DNA of 64,000 nucleotides from Amycolatopsis nalaikhensis (GTDB lineage Bacteria; Actinomycetota; Actinomycetes; Mycobacteriales; Pseudonocardiaceae), in assembly GCF_030264295.1 (NCBI RefSeq), contig NZ_CP127173.1:4595501-4659500 (forward strand), given 5' to 3'. Position 1 is the first letter of the stretch. Each line of letters starts with the position of its first letter. Of this stretch, positions 16,368 through 25,800 are shown in pieces. A program made the translations under genes and the position numbers. The notes under the pieces are model-generated. The model worked only from the letters and a program-made list of their open reading frames with translations. It ran no database searches and was not told where the DNA came from.

Positions 16368-17032
16368 GCTTCTTCGACGAGCTCGGGCGGTACCTCGGCA
16401 GCGCGAACAACCGCGGCCAGATCCTCGGTGACCTGGGTGACCACGTCTACCTCGCGCTGCTCCCGCTGGTGCTCGGCATCGTGCTGGCGATCGCCGCGGG
16501 CTGGCTCGGCTGCCGCTGGCAGCCCGCGAGGCAGGTGCTCATGGTGCTCGCGAACCTGCTCTACACGATCCCGTCGCTCGCGCTGTTCGTCGTCATCCCC
16601 GGCCTGATCGGGTCGAAGATCCTGGACAGCGTCAACGTCGTCGTCGCGCTGACGATCTACACGACGGCGCTGCTGGTCCGGCCCGTGCTCGACGCACTGG
16701 ACGCGGTGCCGCCGCCGGTGATCGCCGCCGCCACAGCCGTCGGGTACAAGCCGGTGCGGCGCTTCTTCGCCGTCGAGCTGCCGCTGTCGGTGCCGGTGCT
16801 CGCGGCGGGCGTGCGGGTGGCGTCGGTGAGCAACATCAGCCTGGTCAGCGTGGGCGCCCTGATCGGCACCGGCGGCCTCGGCGTGCTGTTCACCGACGGC
16901 TTCCAGCGCGAGTACTTCTCGCCGATCGTCGTCGGCATCGTGCTGACGCTGGTGCTGGCGCTGGTCGTGGACCTGGTCCTGATCGGCTGCCGGAACCTGC
17001 TGACGCCGTGGACCCGGGTGGGAGCCTCGTGA
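16364..17032 (+). CDS. Betaine/choline ABC transporter permease 1
   Basis: A 222-residue inner-membrane permease of the OpuCB/OpuCD type with about five to six hydrophobic helices and the ATPase-coupling loop VIAAATAVGYKPVRRFFAVELPLSVPVLAAGVRVA (EAA-like motif). L-Y-T-I-P-S-L-A and N-I-S-L-V-S-V-G-A-L-I-G are typical of the quaternary-amine permeases. It starts with the ATG overlapping the ATPase stop and ends four bases into the next gene. Confidence 0.92.
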
Positions 17033-17712
17033 TCACCGACCTCGTCCACTGGTTCGGCGACCCGGCGCACTGGTCGGGGCCGGACGGCATCCCGCGGCGG
17101 CTGCTGGAGCACCTCGGCTACACGGCGCTTTCGCTGGTGATCGCGTTGGTCATCGCCGTCCCGTTAGGACTGTTCGTAGGCCACACGGGACGCGGTGGCG
17201 TCGCGCTGGTGGGAGCGGGCAACGTGATCCGCGCGCTGCCGACGCTGGGGCTCGTGACGTTCCTGTTCCTGCTCTTCACCGAAAGCGTCACTTCGACGAT
17301 CATCGGGCTCGTCGTGCTGGCGGTGCCGCCGGTGCTGGCCGGCACGTACGCCGGGCTGCAGGCGACCGACCACGGCGTGGTCGACGCCGCGGAGGGCGTC
17401 GGGATGACCGGCTGGCAGCGGCTGTGGAAGGTCGAGGTGCCGATCTCGCTGCCGCTCGTGCTCGGCGGCATCCGCAACGCCGTGCTCCAGCTCGTCGCGA
17501 CGGCCGCGGTGGCGGCGTACGTCGGACTCGGTGGCCTGGGCCGGTTCCTGCTCGACGGACTGGCCATTTTGGACTATGCCGAGGTGATCGCGGGCGCGTT
17601 GCTGACGACGTTGCTCGCCATCGTCCTGGATCTGCTGTTCGCGTTGCTCAACCGAGCTTTGGTCCCGCGGGGCGTCCGGCTCGCGGCGGCCGTGAAGAAG
17701 GTGACGGCATGA
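17029..17712 (+). CDS. Betaine/choline ABC transporter permease 2
   Basis: A 227-residue second permease. It has six predicted helices, NVIRALPTLGLVTFLFLLF and the coupling loop VVDAAEGVGMTGWQRLWKVEVPISLPLVLGGIRNAV, then VAAYVGLGGLGRFLLDGLA. The GTG at 17029 overlaps the previous stop as GTGA. With permease 1 it would form a heterodimeric membrane channel, the arrangement seen in OpuC and EhuB-like importers. Confidence 0.92.
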   Translation: MITDLVHWFGDPAHWSGPDGIPRRLLEHLGYTALSLVIALVIAVPLGLFVGHTGRGGVALVGAGNVIRALPTLGLVTFLFLLFTESVTSTIIGLVVLAVPPVLAGTYAGLQATDHGVVDAAEGVGMTGWQRLWKVEVPISLPLVLGGIRNAVLQLVATAAVAAYVGLGGLGRFLLDGLAILDYAEVIAGALLTTLLAIVLDLLFALLNRALVPRGVRLAAAVKKVTA

Positions 17713-18581
17713 AACGGCTGGTCGTGCTGGTTGCTTTGGTGCTGGCGGCGGGCTGCGGAAACCCGCTGGCTGGCGGCGGTGAGGGTGGTGCTTCCGGCGA
17801 CATCATCATCGGCGCGTCCGACGTCGGGGAAAGCCTGCTGCTGGCCCAGATCTACGCGGGCGCGCTGCGGCAGGCGGGGGCGTCGAACGTGACGGTGCGG
17901 CCGCCGGTCGGCAGCCGCGAGGTCGTCGTCAAGGCGTTGCAGGACAAGTCGCTGTCGGTGGTGCCGGACTACAGCGGGAACCTGTTGCGGTACTTCGACA
18001 AGGACACGACGGCGACGACGTCGCAGGACGTCTACGCGCAGCTGCGCCGGAAGCTCCCGGCGGGGTTCGAGGTGCTGGACCAGGCTCCGGCGGAGGACAA
18101 GGACCTCCTGGTGGTCGGCCCGCAGCTCGCGTCCAGCGGCGTGAAGACGTTCTCCGACCTCGGGCGGCGCTGTCGTGAGCTGGTGTTCGGCGGGCCGGGC
18201 CAGTGGAGCAGCCGCTGGAAGGACAAGATCAAGCAGTTGTACGGCTGCGAGTTCAAGGAGATCCGCACGACGGACACGGGCGGCCCGGTGACGGTGGCGG
18301 CGCTGAAGTCGGGCGACGTCCAGGTGGCGGACCTGTTCAGCACGTCGTCGACGATCGCGGCGAACGGGTTCGTGCCGCTGGTCGACGACAAGAACATGTT
18401 CCCGGCGCAGAACATCGTGCCGCTGGTGGCGCGGGGAACGTTGTCGCCTGCCGAGGTGGCGGCGTTGAACCGCGTTTCGGCCGCGTTGACGACTTCGCGG
18501 CTGACGCAGCTCAACGTCGAGTTCACCGAGCAGAAGCGGAACCCCCTCGACATAGCCGAGGACTTCCTGGCGCGGACCTAG
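17709..18581 (+). CDS. Betaine/choline-binding lipoprotein (ProX/OpuCC-like)
   Basis: A 290-residue lipoprotein. The signal MKRLVVLVALVLAAGCGNPL has lipobox L-A-A-G-C with the lipidated cysteine at 16. The mature part opens with DIIIGASDVGESLLLAQIYAGALRQAG and contains VVPDYSGNLLRYF and the late NIVPLVARGTLSP, typical of quaternary-amine binding proteins (OsmF/OpuCC). It captures the substrate outside the membrane and delivers it to the two permeases. ATGA overlap with the previous gene completes the operon, which is followed by a composite palindromic repeat. Confidence 0.92.
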   Translation: MKRLVVLVALVLAAGCGNPLAGGGEGGASGDIIIGASDVGESLLLAQIYAGALRQAGASNVTVRPPVGSREVVVKALQDKSLSVVPDYSGNLLRYFDKDTTATTSQDVYAQLRRKLPAGFEVLDQAPAEDKDLLVVGPQLASSGVKTFSDLGRRCRELVFGGPGQWSSRWKDKIKQLYGCEFKEIRTTDTGGPVTVAALKSGDVQVADLFSTSSTIAANGFVPLVDDKNMFPAQNIVPLVARGTLSPAEVAALNRVSAALTTSRLTQLNVEFTEQKRNPLDIAEDFLART

Positions 18582-18653
18582 TGGTCGACGGCCAGGCGCA
18601 CGCCGAGGCCGACGCGGAAGTGACTGGGCGAACTCCTTTCCCCGGCGGCTCCG

Positions 18654-18740
18654 AGCGCCCCAAGGCGGCCTTGGTTGCGTGAGACGCACCGAAGGCCGCC
18701 TTGGTTGCGTCTCACGCACCGAAGGCCACATTGGGGCGCT
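18654..18740. repeat. Composite palindromic intergenic repeat, copy A2
   Basis: An 87-base element between the convergent betaine operon and the LLM gene. Outer arms AGCGCCCCAAGGCGGCCTT and AAGGCCACATTGGGGCGCT form an inverted repeat, the interior repeats AAGGCCGCCTTGGTTGCGT, and the two inner palindromes are GCGTGAGACGC and GCGTCTCACGC. Closely similar to 3880-3968 (GCGTCAGACGC there), so the two are members of one dispersed family with compensatory changes in the small stems. Confidence 0.85.
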
Positions 18741-18757
18741 TCGAAGCCGCCAGTGGC

Positions 18758-19726
18758 TCAGCCGCGTAGGGCCGCCGCTACTCGGCCCGCGTCCTCGATG
18801 CCTCGCTCTGGCGGCTCCTCCGGCAACGGCAGCAACACCACCGACCCGCTCCCGGCCTCATGCAACGCTCGAACCCCCGCCACGCACTGATCCAGCTCCC
18901 CGCAGATCGCCAGCCGGTCGATCCACTCCGGCCGCAACCCGGCCGCCAGCTCGTCCACAGTGGACGCCGAATCCACCAGCTCCAGCAGCTCCGCGGCGAA
19001 CGGCAGCCCCTCGACCTGCACCCGCGCCCCTGGCGTCAACGACTCCGCCACCGTGCGCCGGGCTCGCTCTCGATCCCCCAGAGCCAGCCAGTTGTACGTC
19101 ACCATTGCGTGGTGCCCCGGCGGATTGCCGGCCGCGATGCCGTCCAACGCCGTCCGCACGTACTCCGGCGGGGACGGCTCCGCCAAGATCGTCCCGTCCG
19201 CCGACGCTCCCGCCACCGCCAGGGACTTCGGTCGTCGGACCCCCGCCACCACCGGGGGCACCGTCGACGGCGGGAACACCAGCTCGACCTCCTCCAGCGA
19301 CACGTGCCGTCCGGCCACCGACACCCGGTCGCCCGCCAGCAGCCTGCGGACCGCCACCAGCGTCTCCTCCAGCGCCGCCAGCGGGGACGCCGGGTACGCG
19401 CCGATCTGGCGCATCCACGACGGCACCCCGTGGCCGAACCCCGCGATCAGCCTGCCCGGGTGCAGCTCGGCCAGCGCCGCCAGCTCCATCGCCGCGATCG
19501 CCGGGTTGCGGGCCACCGCCGGGAGGACGCCGATGCCCACCTTGATCGTCGACGTCACCGCCAGCGCCGTCGCGACCGTCGCTATCCCCGCCGCCCAGAA
19601 GCAGTCCTCGACCAGCCACACCTCGTCGAGCCCGGCGGCTTCGGCCTGGCGCGCCAGCTCGACCAGCCGGCTTGGCGGCTGCTCGCGGTTGATCCGGACA
19701 CCCACGGACGAGCTCGGTGCGTACAT
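18758..19726 (-). CDS. LLM-class (F420-dependent type) oxidoreductase
   Basis: A 322-residue luciferase-like TIM barrel. SRLVELARQAEAAGLDEVWLVEDCFW, IKVGIGVLPAVARNPAIAAMELAALAELHPGRLIAGFGHG and the late SADGTILAEPSPPEYV are diagnostic of F420-dependent methylene-tetrahydromethanopterin-reductase-like enzymes in actinobacteria. The redox substrate is unknown and the cofactor (F420 against FMN) is inferred from family. Separated by 12 bases from the GNAT gene upstream, so the two are likely cotranscribed. Confidence 0.87.
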   Translation of the reverse strand: MYAPSSSVGVRINREQPPSRLVELARQAEAAGLDEVWLVEDCFWAAGIATVATALAVTSTIKVGIGVLPAVARNPAIAAMELAALAELHPGRLIAGFGHGVPSWMRQIGAYPASPLAALEETLVAVRRLLAGDRVSVAGRHVSLEEVELVFPPSTVPPVVAGVRRPKSLAVAGASADGTILAEPSPPEYVRTALDGIAAGNPPGHHAMVTYNWLALGDRERARRTVAESLTPGARVQVEGLPFAAELLELVDSASTVDELAAGLRPEWIDRLAICGELDQCVAGVRALHEAGSGSVVLLPLPEEPPERGIEDAGRVAAALRG

Positions 19727-19738
19727 GCGAAGGCTCCT

Positions 19739-20257
19739 TCAGATCCGGGAGAACGCCGGCGCGTAGGCGAACGCGCCCGTCTGGGTGGGTTTGTACCCGG
19801 TGAGGGTCCGCGCCTGGAAGTACTTGCCCCAGCTCGGGTCCGGCGACGCGATCGAGAGCGTCGACGCCGCGACGAAACCGAACCGCGCGTAGTAGTCCGG
19901 CGAACCCAGCAGGACGACCAAGCCGTACCCGAGCGCGTCCGCCGCGCCGAGCACCGCGTGCATCAACGCCGAACCGACGCCGCTCGTCTGGTGGTCCGGC
20001 CGCACGCCGAGCGGGCCGAGGCCGACCGACGCCGTCGCGTCTTCGCCGATGCGTGCCCGGCTGCAGCACACGTGCCCGACCGTCTCGCCGCCGCGCAACG
20101 CCACCAGCGACAGCGCGTCGATCAAGTCGCCGTCGGCGCGCAGCTCGTCCACCAACGGGGCCTCGACTGGCGTCACACCCTCCTCGCGCCGGAACGCGTC
20201 GCTGTGGAGCGCGTGGATCGTGGCCTGGTCGGCGGGGGTTTCGCGGCGGATCAGCAT
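19739..20257 (-). CDS. GNAT family N-acetyltransferase (YhbS-like)
   Basis: A 172-residue GNAT protein of the COG3153/YhbS group: IRRETPADQATIHALHSDAF, then GLGPLGVRPDHQTSGVGSALMHAVL with the CoA loop, and LLGSPDYYARFGFVAAS. ATG at 20257 gives the usual N-terminus; a second ATG lies three codons upstream. It is upstream of the LLM oxidoreductase in a likely operon. Acceptor substrate unknown. Confidence 0.87.
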   Translation of the reverse strand: MLIRRETPADQATIHALHSDAFRREEGVTPVEAPLVDELRADGDLIDALSLVALRGGETVGHVCCSRARIGEDATASVGLGPLGVRPDHQTSGVGSALMHAVLGAADALGYGLVVLLGSPDYYARFGFVAASTLSIASPDPSWGKYFQARTLTGYKPTQTGAFAYAPAFSRI

Positions 20258-20487
20258 GCCCGCCACCTTGCCGCGAACCAGCCCCGAGCGGAAATCGTTT
20301 TCGCGGGCCGACTTTGGTAGGGGACCGTTCGAGTGGTTCCTGAACTGGGCAAACTGGACGATCTACCGATCTGGGGCGACCGCGACCTACAGTTCCGCTC
20401 ACGTTCCACGTGAACGCGCTTCACGTCCACCCCTGGCGACCAGGCGGCCCGCGCCGCCCGGTCGACCCTGCCCAGAAGGGACGAACC

Positions 20488-22029
20488 ATGCGCCTGTTGA
20501 GCAAGCTCGGCGTCGTCGCCGCCGTTTCGGCGTTGACGGCGTTGGGCGGCAACGCCGTCGCGACGGCCAGCGAGGGAACCATCGTCGGGGCCGGCGGCGC
20601 CGACGCCGTGAAGGACAGCTACATCGTCGTGTTCAAGGACGGCACGGCCGTCGAGAGCGCGGCGAAGAGCGTCACGAGCCGCCACGGTGGCACGGTCGCG
20701 AGAACCTTCGCCGCGGCCTTGCGCGGCTTCACCGGCACGATGTCCGAGACGCAGGCGAAGCGCATCGCGGCCGATCCCGCGGTGTCCTATGTGGAACAGA
20801 ACAAGGTCGTGCACGCGACCGCCGACCAGCTCAACCCGCCGTCGTGGGGCCTGGACCGGGTCGACCAGCGGAACCTGCCGCTCGACCAGAAGTACAGCTA
20901 CAGCACCACGGCGTCGAACGTGCACGCGTACGTGATCGACACCGGCATCAACCTCACCCACAGCACCTTCGGCGGCCGCGCGACGTCGGGCTACGACTTC
21001 GTCGACAACGACAGCAACGCCACCGACTGCCAGGGCCACGGCACGCACGTCGCCGGCACCATCGGCGGCTCGCAGTACGGCCTGGCCAAGGAGGTCAAGC
21101 TGGTCGCGGTCCGCGTGCTCAACTGCAGCGGCTCCGGCACCACCGCGGGCGTCATCTCCGGCGTCGACTGGGTGACGGCGAACGCGATCAAGCCCGCCGT
21201 CGCGAACATGAGCCTCGGCGGCGGCGCCTCGAGCACGCTCGACTCCGCCGTGCAGCGCTCGATCAACGCCGGCATCACCTACGGCCTCGCGGCGGGCAAC
21301 GACAACGGCGCCAACGCGTGCAACGGCTCCCCGGGCCGCGTCGCGGCGGGCATCACCGTCGGCGCGACGACGTCCACCGACGCCCGCGCCAGCTACTCCA
21401 ACATCGGCTCCTGCCTCGACATCTTCGCGCCGGGCAGCAGCATCACGTCGTCGTGGATCGGCAGCAGCACCGCCACCAACACGATCAGCGGCACGTCGAT
21501 GGCGACCCCGCACGTCGTCGGCGCGGCGGCGCTCTACCTGGCCGCGAACCCGGGCGCGACGCCGCAGCAGGTCCGCGACGCGCTCGTCGCGAACGGCACC
21601 ACCGGCAAGGTGACCAACGCCGGGTCCGGCTCGCCGAACGTCCTGCTCTACACCGGCACCGGCACGACCCCGCCGCCGCCGACCTGCGGCACCGTCACCA
21701 ACGGCACCGACGTCGCCATCCCCGACAACGGCGCCGCCGTGACGAACTCCGTCAGCGTCTCCGGCTGCAACCGCAACGCGTCCGCGACGACGGCCGTGGA
21801 GGTCCACATCGTCCACACCTACGTCGGCGACCTGGTGATCGACCTGGTCGCGCCGGACGGCTCGGCCTACCGGCTGAAGAACTCCAGCAGCGACTCGAGC
21901 AACGACATCAACACGACCTACAGCGCGAACGTGTCGGGTGAGGCCGCGAACGGCACCTGGAAGCTGCGGGTCCAGGACGTCGCCTCGATCGACACCGGGC
22001 GCATCGACACCTGGTCGCTGACCGTCTGA
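20488..22029 (+). CDS. Secreted subtilisin-like serine protease with P-domain
   Basis: A 513-residue preproprotein: signal peptide 1-29, inhibitor I9 propeptide (DSYIVVFKDGTAVE to VEQNKVVHA), S8 proteinase-K-type catalytic domain with D in VIDTGIN, H in GHGTHVAGT and S in GTSMATPH, oxyanion asparagine in AAGND, then a short T/P linker and a C-terminal proprotein-convertase P domain (from about 405, IPDNGAAVTNSVSV to DTWSLTV). It is an exported, self-processed extracellular protease. AGAAGG precedes the ATG. Upstream, CGTTCCACGTGAACG at 20402-20416 is a near-palindrome that may be regulatory. Confidence 0.94.
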   Translation: MRLLSKLGVVAAVSALTALGGNAVATASEGTIVGAGGADAVKDSYIVVFKDGTAVESAAKSVTSRHGGTVARTFAAALRGFTGTMSETQAKRIAADPAVSYVEQNKVVHATADQLNPPSWGLDRVDQRNLPLDQKYSYSTTASNVHAYVIDTGINLTHSTFGGRATSGYDFVDNDSNATDCQGHGTHVAGTIGGSQYGLAKEVKLVAVRVLNCSGSGTTAGVISGVDWVTANAIKPAVANMSLGGGASSTLDSAVQRSINAGITYGLAAGNDNGANACNGSPGRVAAGITVGATTSTDARASYSNIGSCLDIFAPGSSITSSWIGSSTATNTISGTSMATPHVVGAAALYLAANPGATPQQVRDALVANGTTGKVTNAGSGSPNVLLYTGTGTTPPPPTCGTVTNGTDVAIPDNGAAVTNSVSVSGCNRNASATTAVEVHIVHTYVGDLVIDLVAPDGSAYRLKNSSSDSSNDINTTYSANVSGEAANGTWKLRVQDVASIDTGRIDTWSLTV

Positions 22030-22084
22030 GTGGTTTGCGCTGATTTGCCCGCCCCGGCAGCGCGAATGGCCTAGTGTCCGATTC

Positions 22085-22786
22085 GTGCAGCCAGGACCCC
22101 AGTACCCCTACCAGCAGCCGTATCCCCAGCAGCAGTACCCCGGCTACCCGCCGCCGAAGTCCGGCGGGAAGACGGTGCTGGTGATCGTGCTGGTGGTGGC
22201 CGGGTTCCTGGTGCTGGCCGGGGTGGGCGTCGGCGCGTTCTTCCTGCTGACGTCCGGTGACAAGCGGACGACGGCCGCGCCGACCACGACGTCACCGGCG
22301 GGCGAGCCGGACAAGTACACGACGCTGCCGCGGTGCAGCGAGGTCGGCAGCCGGATGAAGAACCTGCCGCCGCTGACCCGCGACGACGCCCCGGAACCCG
22401 CGGGCGGCTCGGACGACCAGCTCGAGATGACCCAGCTGAGCTGCTCCTGGATGAAGCCGGGCTCGTCGTCGGGCACGGTGACGATGTACCTGTCGGAGTC
22501 GAAGCAGAAGGGCTCGGGCGCGGGCACCCGCTACGCCGCGGCGGGCTACGAAAACGCGGTCGAGGACGGCGCGAAGCCGATCACCGCGGGCATCGGAAAG
22601 GCGACGAAGGCGGCCGACGTCGACTTCGACAGCGGCCGGACCCTGCAGTGCGGGGTGCGGTTCTACCAGGGGAACGTCGACGTCATCGTGATCGTCTCGG
22701 CGGCCGACGAGACGGACCGGGACATCGCCCGCTGCCGCCGCAACGCCCACAACCTGGCCGAGTCCGCTTCCTCGTCCTTGGGCTGA
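22085..22786 (+). CDS. Membrane-anchored protein with proline/glutamine-rich N-terminus
   Basis: A 233-residue protein: residues 1-28 are rich in P, Q, Y and G, one transmembrane helix follows (TVLVIVLVVAGFLVLAGVGVGAFFLL), then a Thr/Pro linker and an extracellular domain with three cysteines (C83, C120, and C in TLQCGV, plus C in IARCRR). The outer domain recalls DUF3558-type lipoproteins of actinobacteria but the match is not certain. GTG start at 22085. Function unknown. It ends at a strong terminator shared with kgd. Confidence 0.75.
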   Translation: MQPGPQYPYQQPYPQQQYPGYPPPKSGGKTVLVIVLVVAGFLVLAGVGVGAFFLLTSGDKRTTAAPTTTSPAGEPDKYTTLPRCSEVGSRMKNLPPLTRDDAPEPAGGSDDQLEMTQLSCSWMKPGSSSGTVTMYLSESKQKGSGAGTRYAAAGYENAVEDGAKPITAGIGKATKAADVDFDSGRTLQCGVRFYQGNVDVIVIVSAADETDRDIARCRRNAHNLAESASSSLG

Positions 22787-22793
22787 ACGCGGT

Positions 22794-22826
22794 GAAGGCC
22801 CCCGCACCGGAAGCGCGGGGGCCTTC
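22794..22826. terminator. Bidirectional terminator between the membrane protein gene and kgd
   Basis: GAAGGCCCCCGC and GCGGGGGCCTTC pair perfectly over 12 bases around a 9-base loop between two convergent genes. The stem resembles the terminator after rsrA. Confidence 0.82.
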
Positions 22827-22842
22827 AAAGGCTGTCAAGCGA

Positions 22843-25800
22843 TCAGTCGAACGCCTTCGCGATCAGCGCCTTCTGCTCGACCTCGTGCACCTTCGACGAG
22901 CCCGCCGACGGCGCCGCCATCGGACGGCGCGAGACGACCTGCAGGTTCGAGAGCAGCTCCGGGAACTTCCGCGGCAGGTTGAGCCCGAAGAACGGCCACG
23001 CGCCCTGGTTCTCCGGCTCCTCCTGGACCCACGCGACCTGCGAAGCGTTGGTGTAGCGCTCGAGCGCCGCCACCAGCTTCTTCTTCGGCAGCGGGTAGTA
23101 CTGCTCGATCCGCACGATCGCGACGTCGTGCGCCTCGCGCTTCGCCCGCTCGGCCACCAGCTCCCAGTACAGCTTCCCGGAGGTCAGCAGCACCTTGCGG
23201 ATGTTCGCCGGGTCCGGCGTCGTGTCGTCGATGACGGACATGAAGCGGCTCTCGCCGGTGAAGTCCTCCACCGCCGACGTCGCGGCCTTGTTGCGCAGCA
23301 TCGACTTCGGCGTGAAGACGATCAGCGGGCGCTGGATGCCGTCGAGGGCGTGCCGGCGCAGCAGGTGGAAGTAGTTCGCCGGGGTCGACGGGACCGCCAC
23401 CGTCATCGAGCCCTCCGCGCACAGCGAGAGGAACCGCTCGATGCGGCCGGACGTGTGGTCCGGGCCCTGGCCCTCGTGGCCGTGCGGCAGCAGCAGCACG
23501 ACGTCCGAGCGCTGGCCCCACTTGGCCTCGCCCGAGGAGATGTACTCGTCGATGACGGTCTGCGCGCCGTTGACGAAGTCACCGAACTGCGCTTCCCACA
23601 TGACCAGCGACTCGGGGTTGGCCACCGAGTAGCCGTACTCGAAGCCGACGGCCGCGTACTCCGACAGCGCCGAGTCGTAGATCATCACGCGGCCCTGGCC
23701 GTCGGCCAGGTTCTGCAGCGGCGCGTACTCCTGGCCGGTCTTGCGGTCGATGAAGACCGAGTGCCGCTGGGTGAACGTGCCGCGCCGGGAGTCCTGGCCG
23801 GACAGCCGGACCAGCCGGCCCTCCATGGCCAGCGACCCGAAGGCCAGCAGCTCGCCGAACGCCCAGTCGATGTCGCCTTCGCGCGACATCTTGTGGCGGC
23901 GCTCCATGACCGGCTTGACGCGCGGGTGCGGGGTGAAGCCCTCGGGGACGTTCACGAACGCGTCACCGATGTGCTCGATGACCTCGTTGGAGACCGCGGT
24001 CGGCACCTTGGCCGGCATCGGCTGCTCTTCCTCGACCGACGGGCTGGCCTTCGCCGGGTGCTTCTCCAGCTCGCGGACCTCGTTGAAGACGTGCTCCAGC
24101 TGGCTCGAGAAGTCGCGGAGCGCGGCCTCGGCCTCCTCGACGGAGATGTCGCCGCGGCCGATCAGCGACTCGGTGTAGGTCTTCCGGACCGAGCGCTTCG
24201 TGTCGATGATGTCGTACATCGCCGGCTGCGTCATCGACGGGTCGTCGCCCTCGTTGTGCCCGCGGCGGCGGTAGCAGATGAGGTCGATGACGACGTCCTT
24301 GTGGAACGCCTGCCGGTACTCGACGGCCAGCTTGGCCACCCAGTGCGCGGCTTCGGGGTCGTCGCCGTTCACGTGGAAGATCGGCGAGCCGATCATCTTC
24401 GCGACGTCGGTGGCGTACTGCGAGGAGCGCGAGTGCTCCGGCGCGGTCGTGAAGCCGACCTGGTTGTTGACGATGACGTGCACGGTGCCGCCGGTGCGGT
24501 AGCCGCGCAGCAGGGCCAGGTTCAGCGTCTCGGCCACGACGCCCTGGCCCGCGAAGGCCGCGTCGCCGTGCATCAGGACCGGCAGGACGGTGTAGCCCTC
24601 GCCGCCCTTGTCGAGGATGTCCTGCTTGGCGCGGACGATGCCCTCGAGCACCGGGTCGACGGTCTCCAGGTGGGACGGGTTCGCGGTCAGCGACACCTTC
24701 GTCTCGCCGTCGCCGAACATCCGGAAGTACTTGCCCTCGGCGCCGAGGTGGTACTTCACGTCACCGGAGCCGTGCGCCTGGCCCGGGTCGAGGTTGCCCT
24801 CGAACTCCTGGAAGATCTGGCTGATCGGCTTGCCGACGATGTTGGCCAGCACGTTCAGCCGGCCGCGGTGCGGCATGCCGATGACGACCTCGTCGAGCTC
24901 GTGCTCGGCGGCCTTGTCGAGGATGGTGTCGAGCAGCGGGATCGCCGTCTCGCCGCCCTCGAGGGAGAACCGCTTCTGGCCGACGTACTTGGTCTGCAGG
25001 AACGTCTCGAACGCCTCGGCGGCGTTCAGCTTCGAGAGCACGTACTTCTGGACCGCGGGGTCCGGCTTCTCGTGCGGGATCTCGACGCGCTCCTGGATCC
25101 AGCGGCGCTCCTCGGGGTCGAGGATGTGGGTGTACTCGATGCCGACCGTGCGGCAGTAGGAGTTGCGCAGCACGCCCAGGATGTCGCGCAGCTTCATCCG
25201 CTCCTGGCCGGCGAAGCCGCCGACCGGGAACTCGCGGTCGAGGTCCCAGAGCGTCAGGCCGTGGGAGAGGACATCCAGGTCGGCGTGGCTGCGCTGGCGG
25301 TAGTTCAGCGGGTCGGTGTCGGCCATCAGGTGGCCGCGCATCCGGAACGCGTCGATCAGCTCGATGACGCGGGCGGTCTTGTCGACCGGGCCGTCCGGGA
25401 TGTCGGCGACCCAGCGGATCGGCTCGTACGGCAGGCGCAGGCTGGTGAAGACGTCGTCGTAGAAGCCGTCCTCGCCGAGCAGCAGCTCGTGGATGCGCTT
25501 GAGGAACTCGCCCGACTCCGCGCCCTGGATGATGCGGTGGTCGTAGGTCGAGGTCAGCGTCATGATCTTGCTGATGCCGAGGTCGACCAGGGTCTTCTCG
25601 CTGGTGCCCTCGAAGGCGGCCGGGTACTGCATGGCGCCGACGCCGATGATGGCGCCCTGGCCGGCCTGCAGGCGCGGCACCGAGTGGTTGGTGCCGATGC
25701 CGCCCGGGTTGGTCAGCGAGATCGTGGTGCCGGAGAAGTCGTCGGCCGTCAGCTTGTTGTTGCGGGCCTTCTTGACGATCTCCTCGTACGCCTGCCAGAA

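Noticed and set aside
18582..18653. Tail of a minus-strand gene ending HFRVGLGVRLAVDH
   Set aside because: Only about 20 codons look protein-like, and no start or family could be found; it may be a relic but is not supportable.
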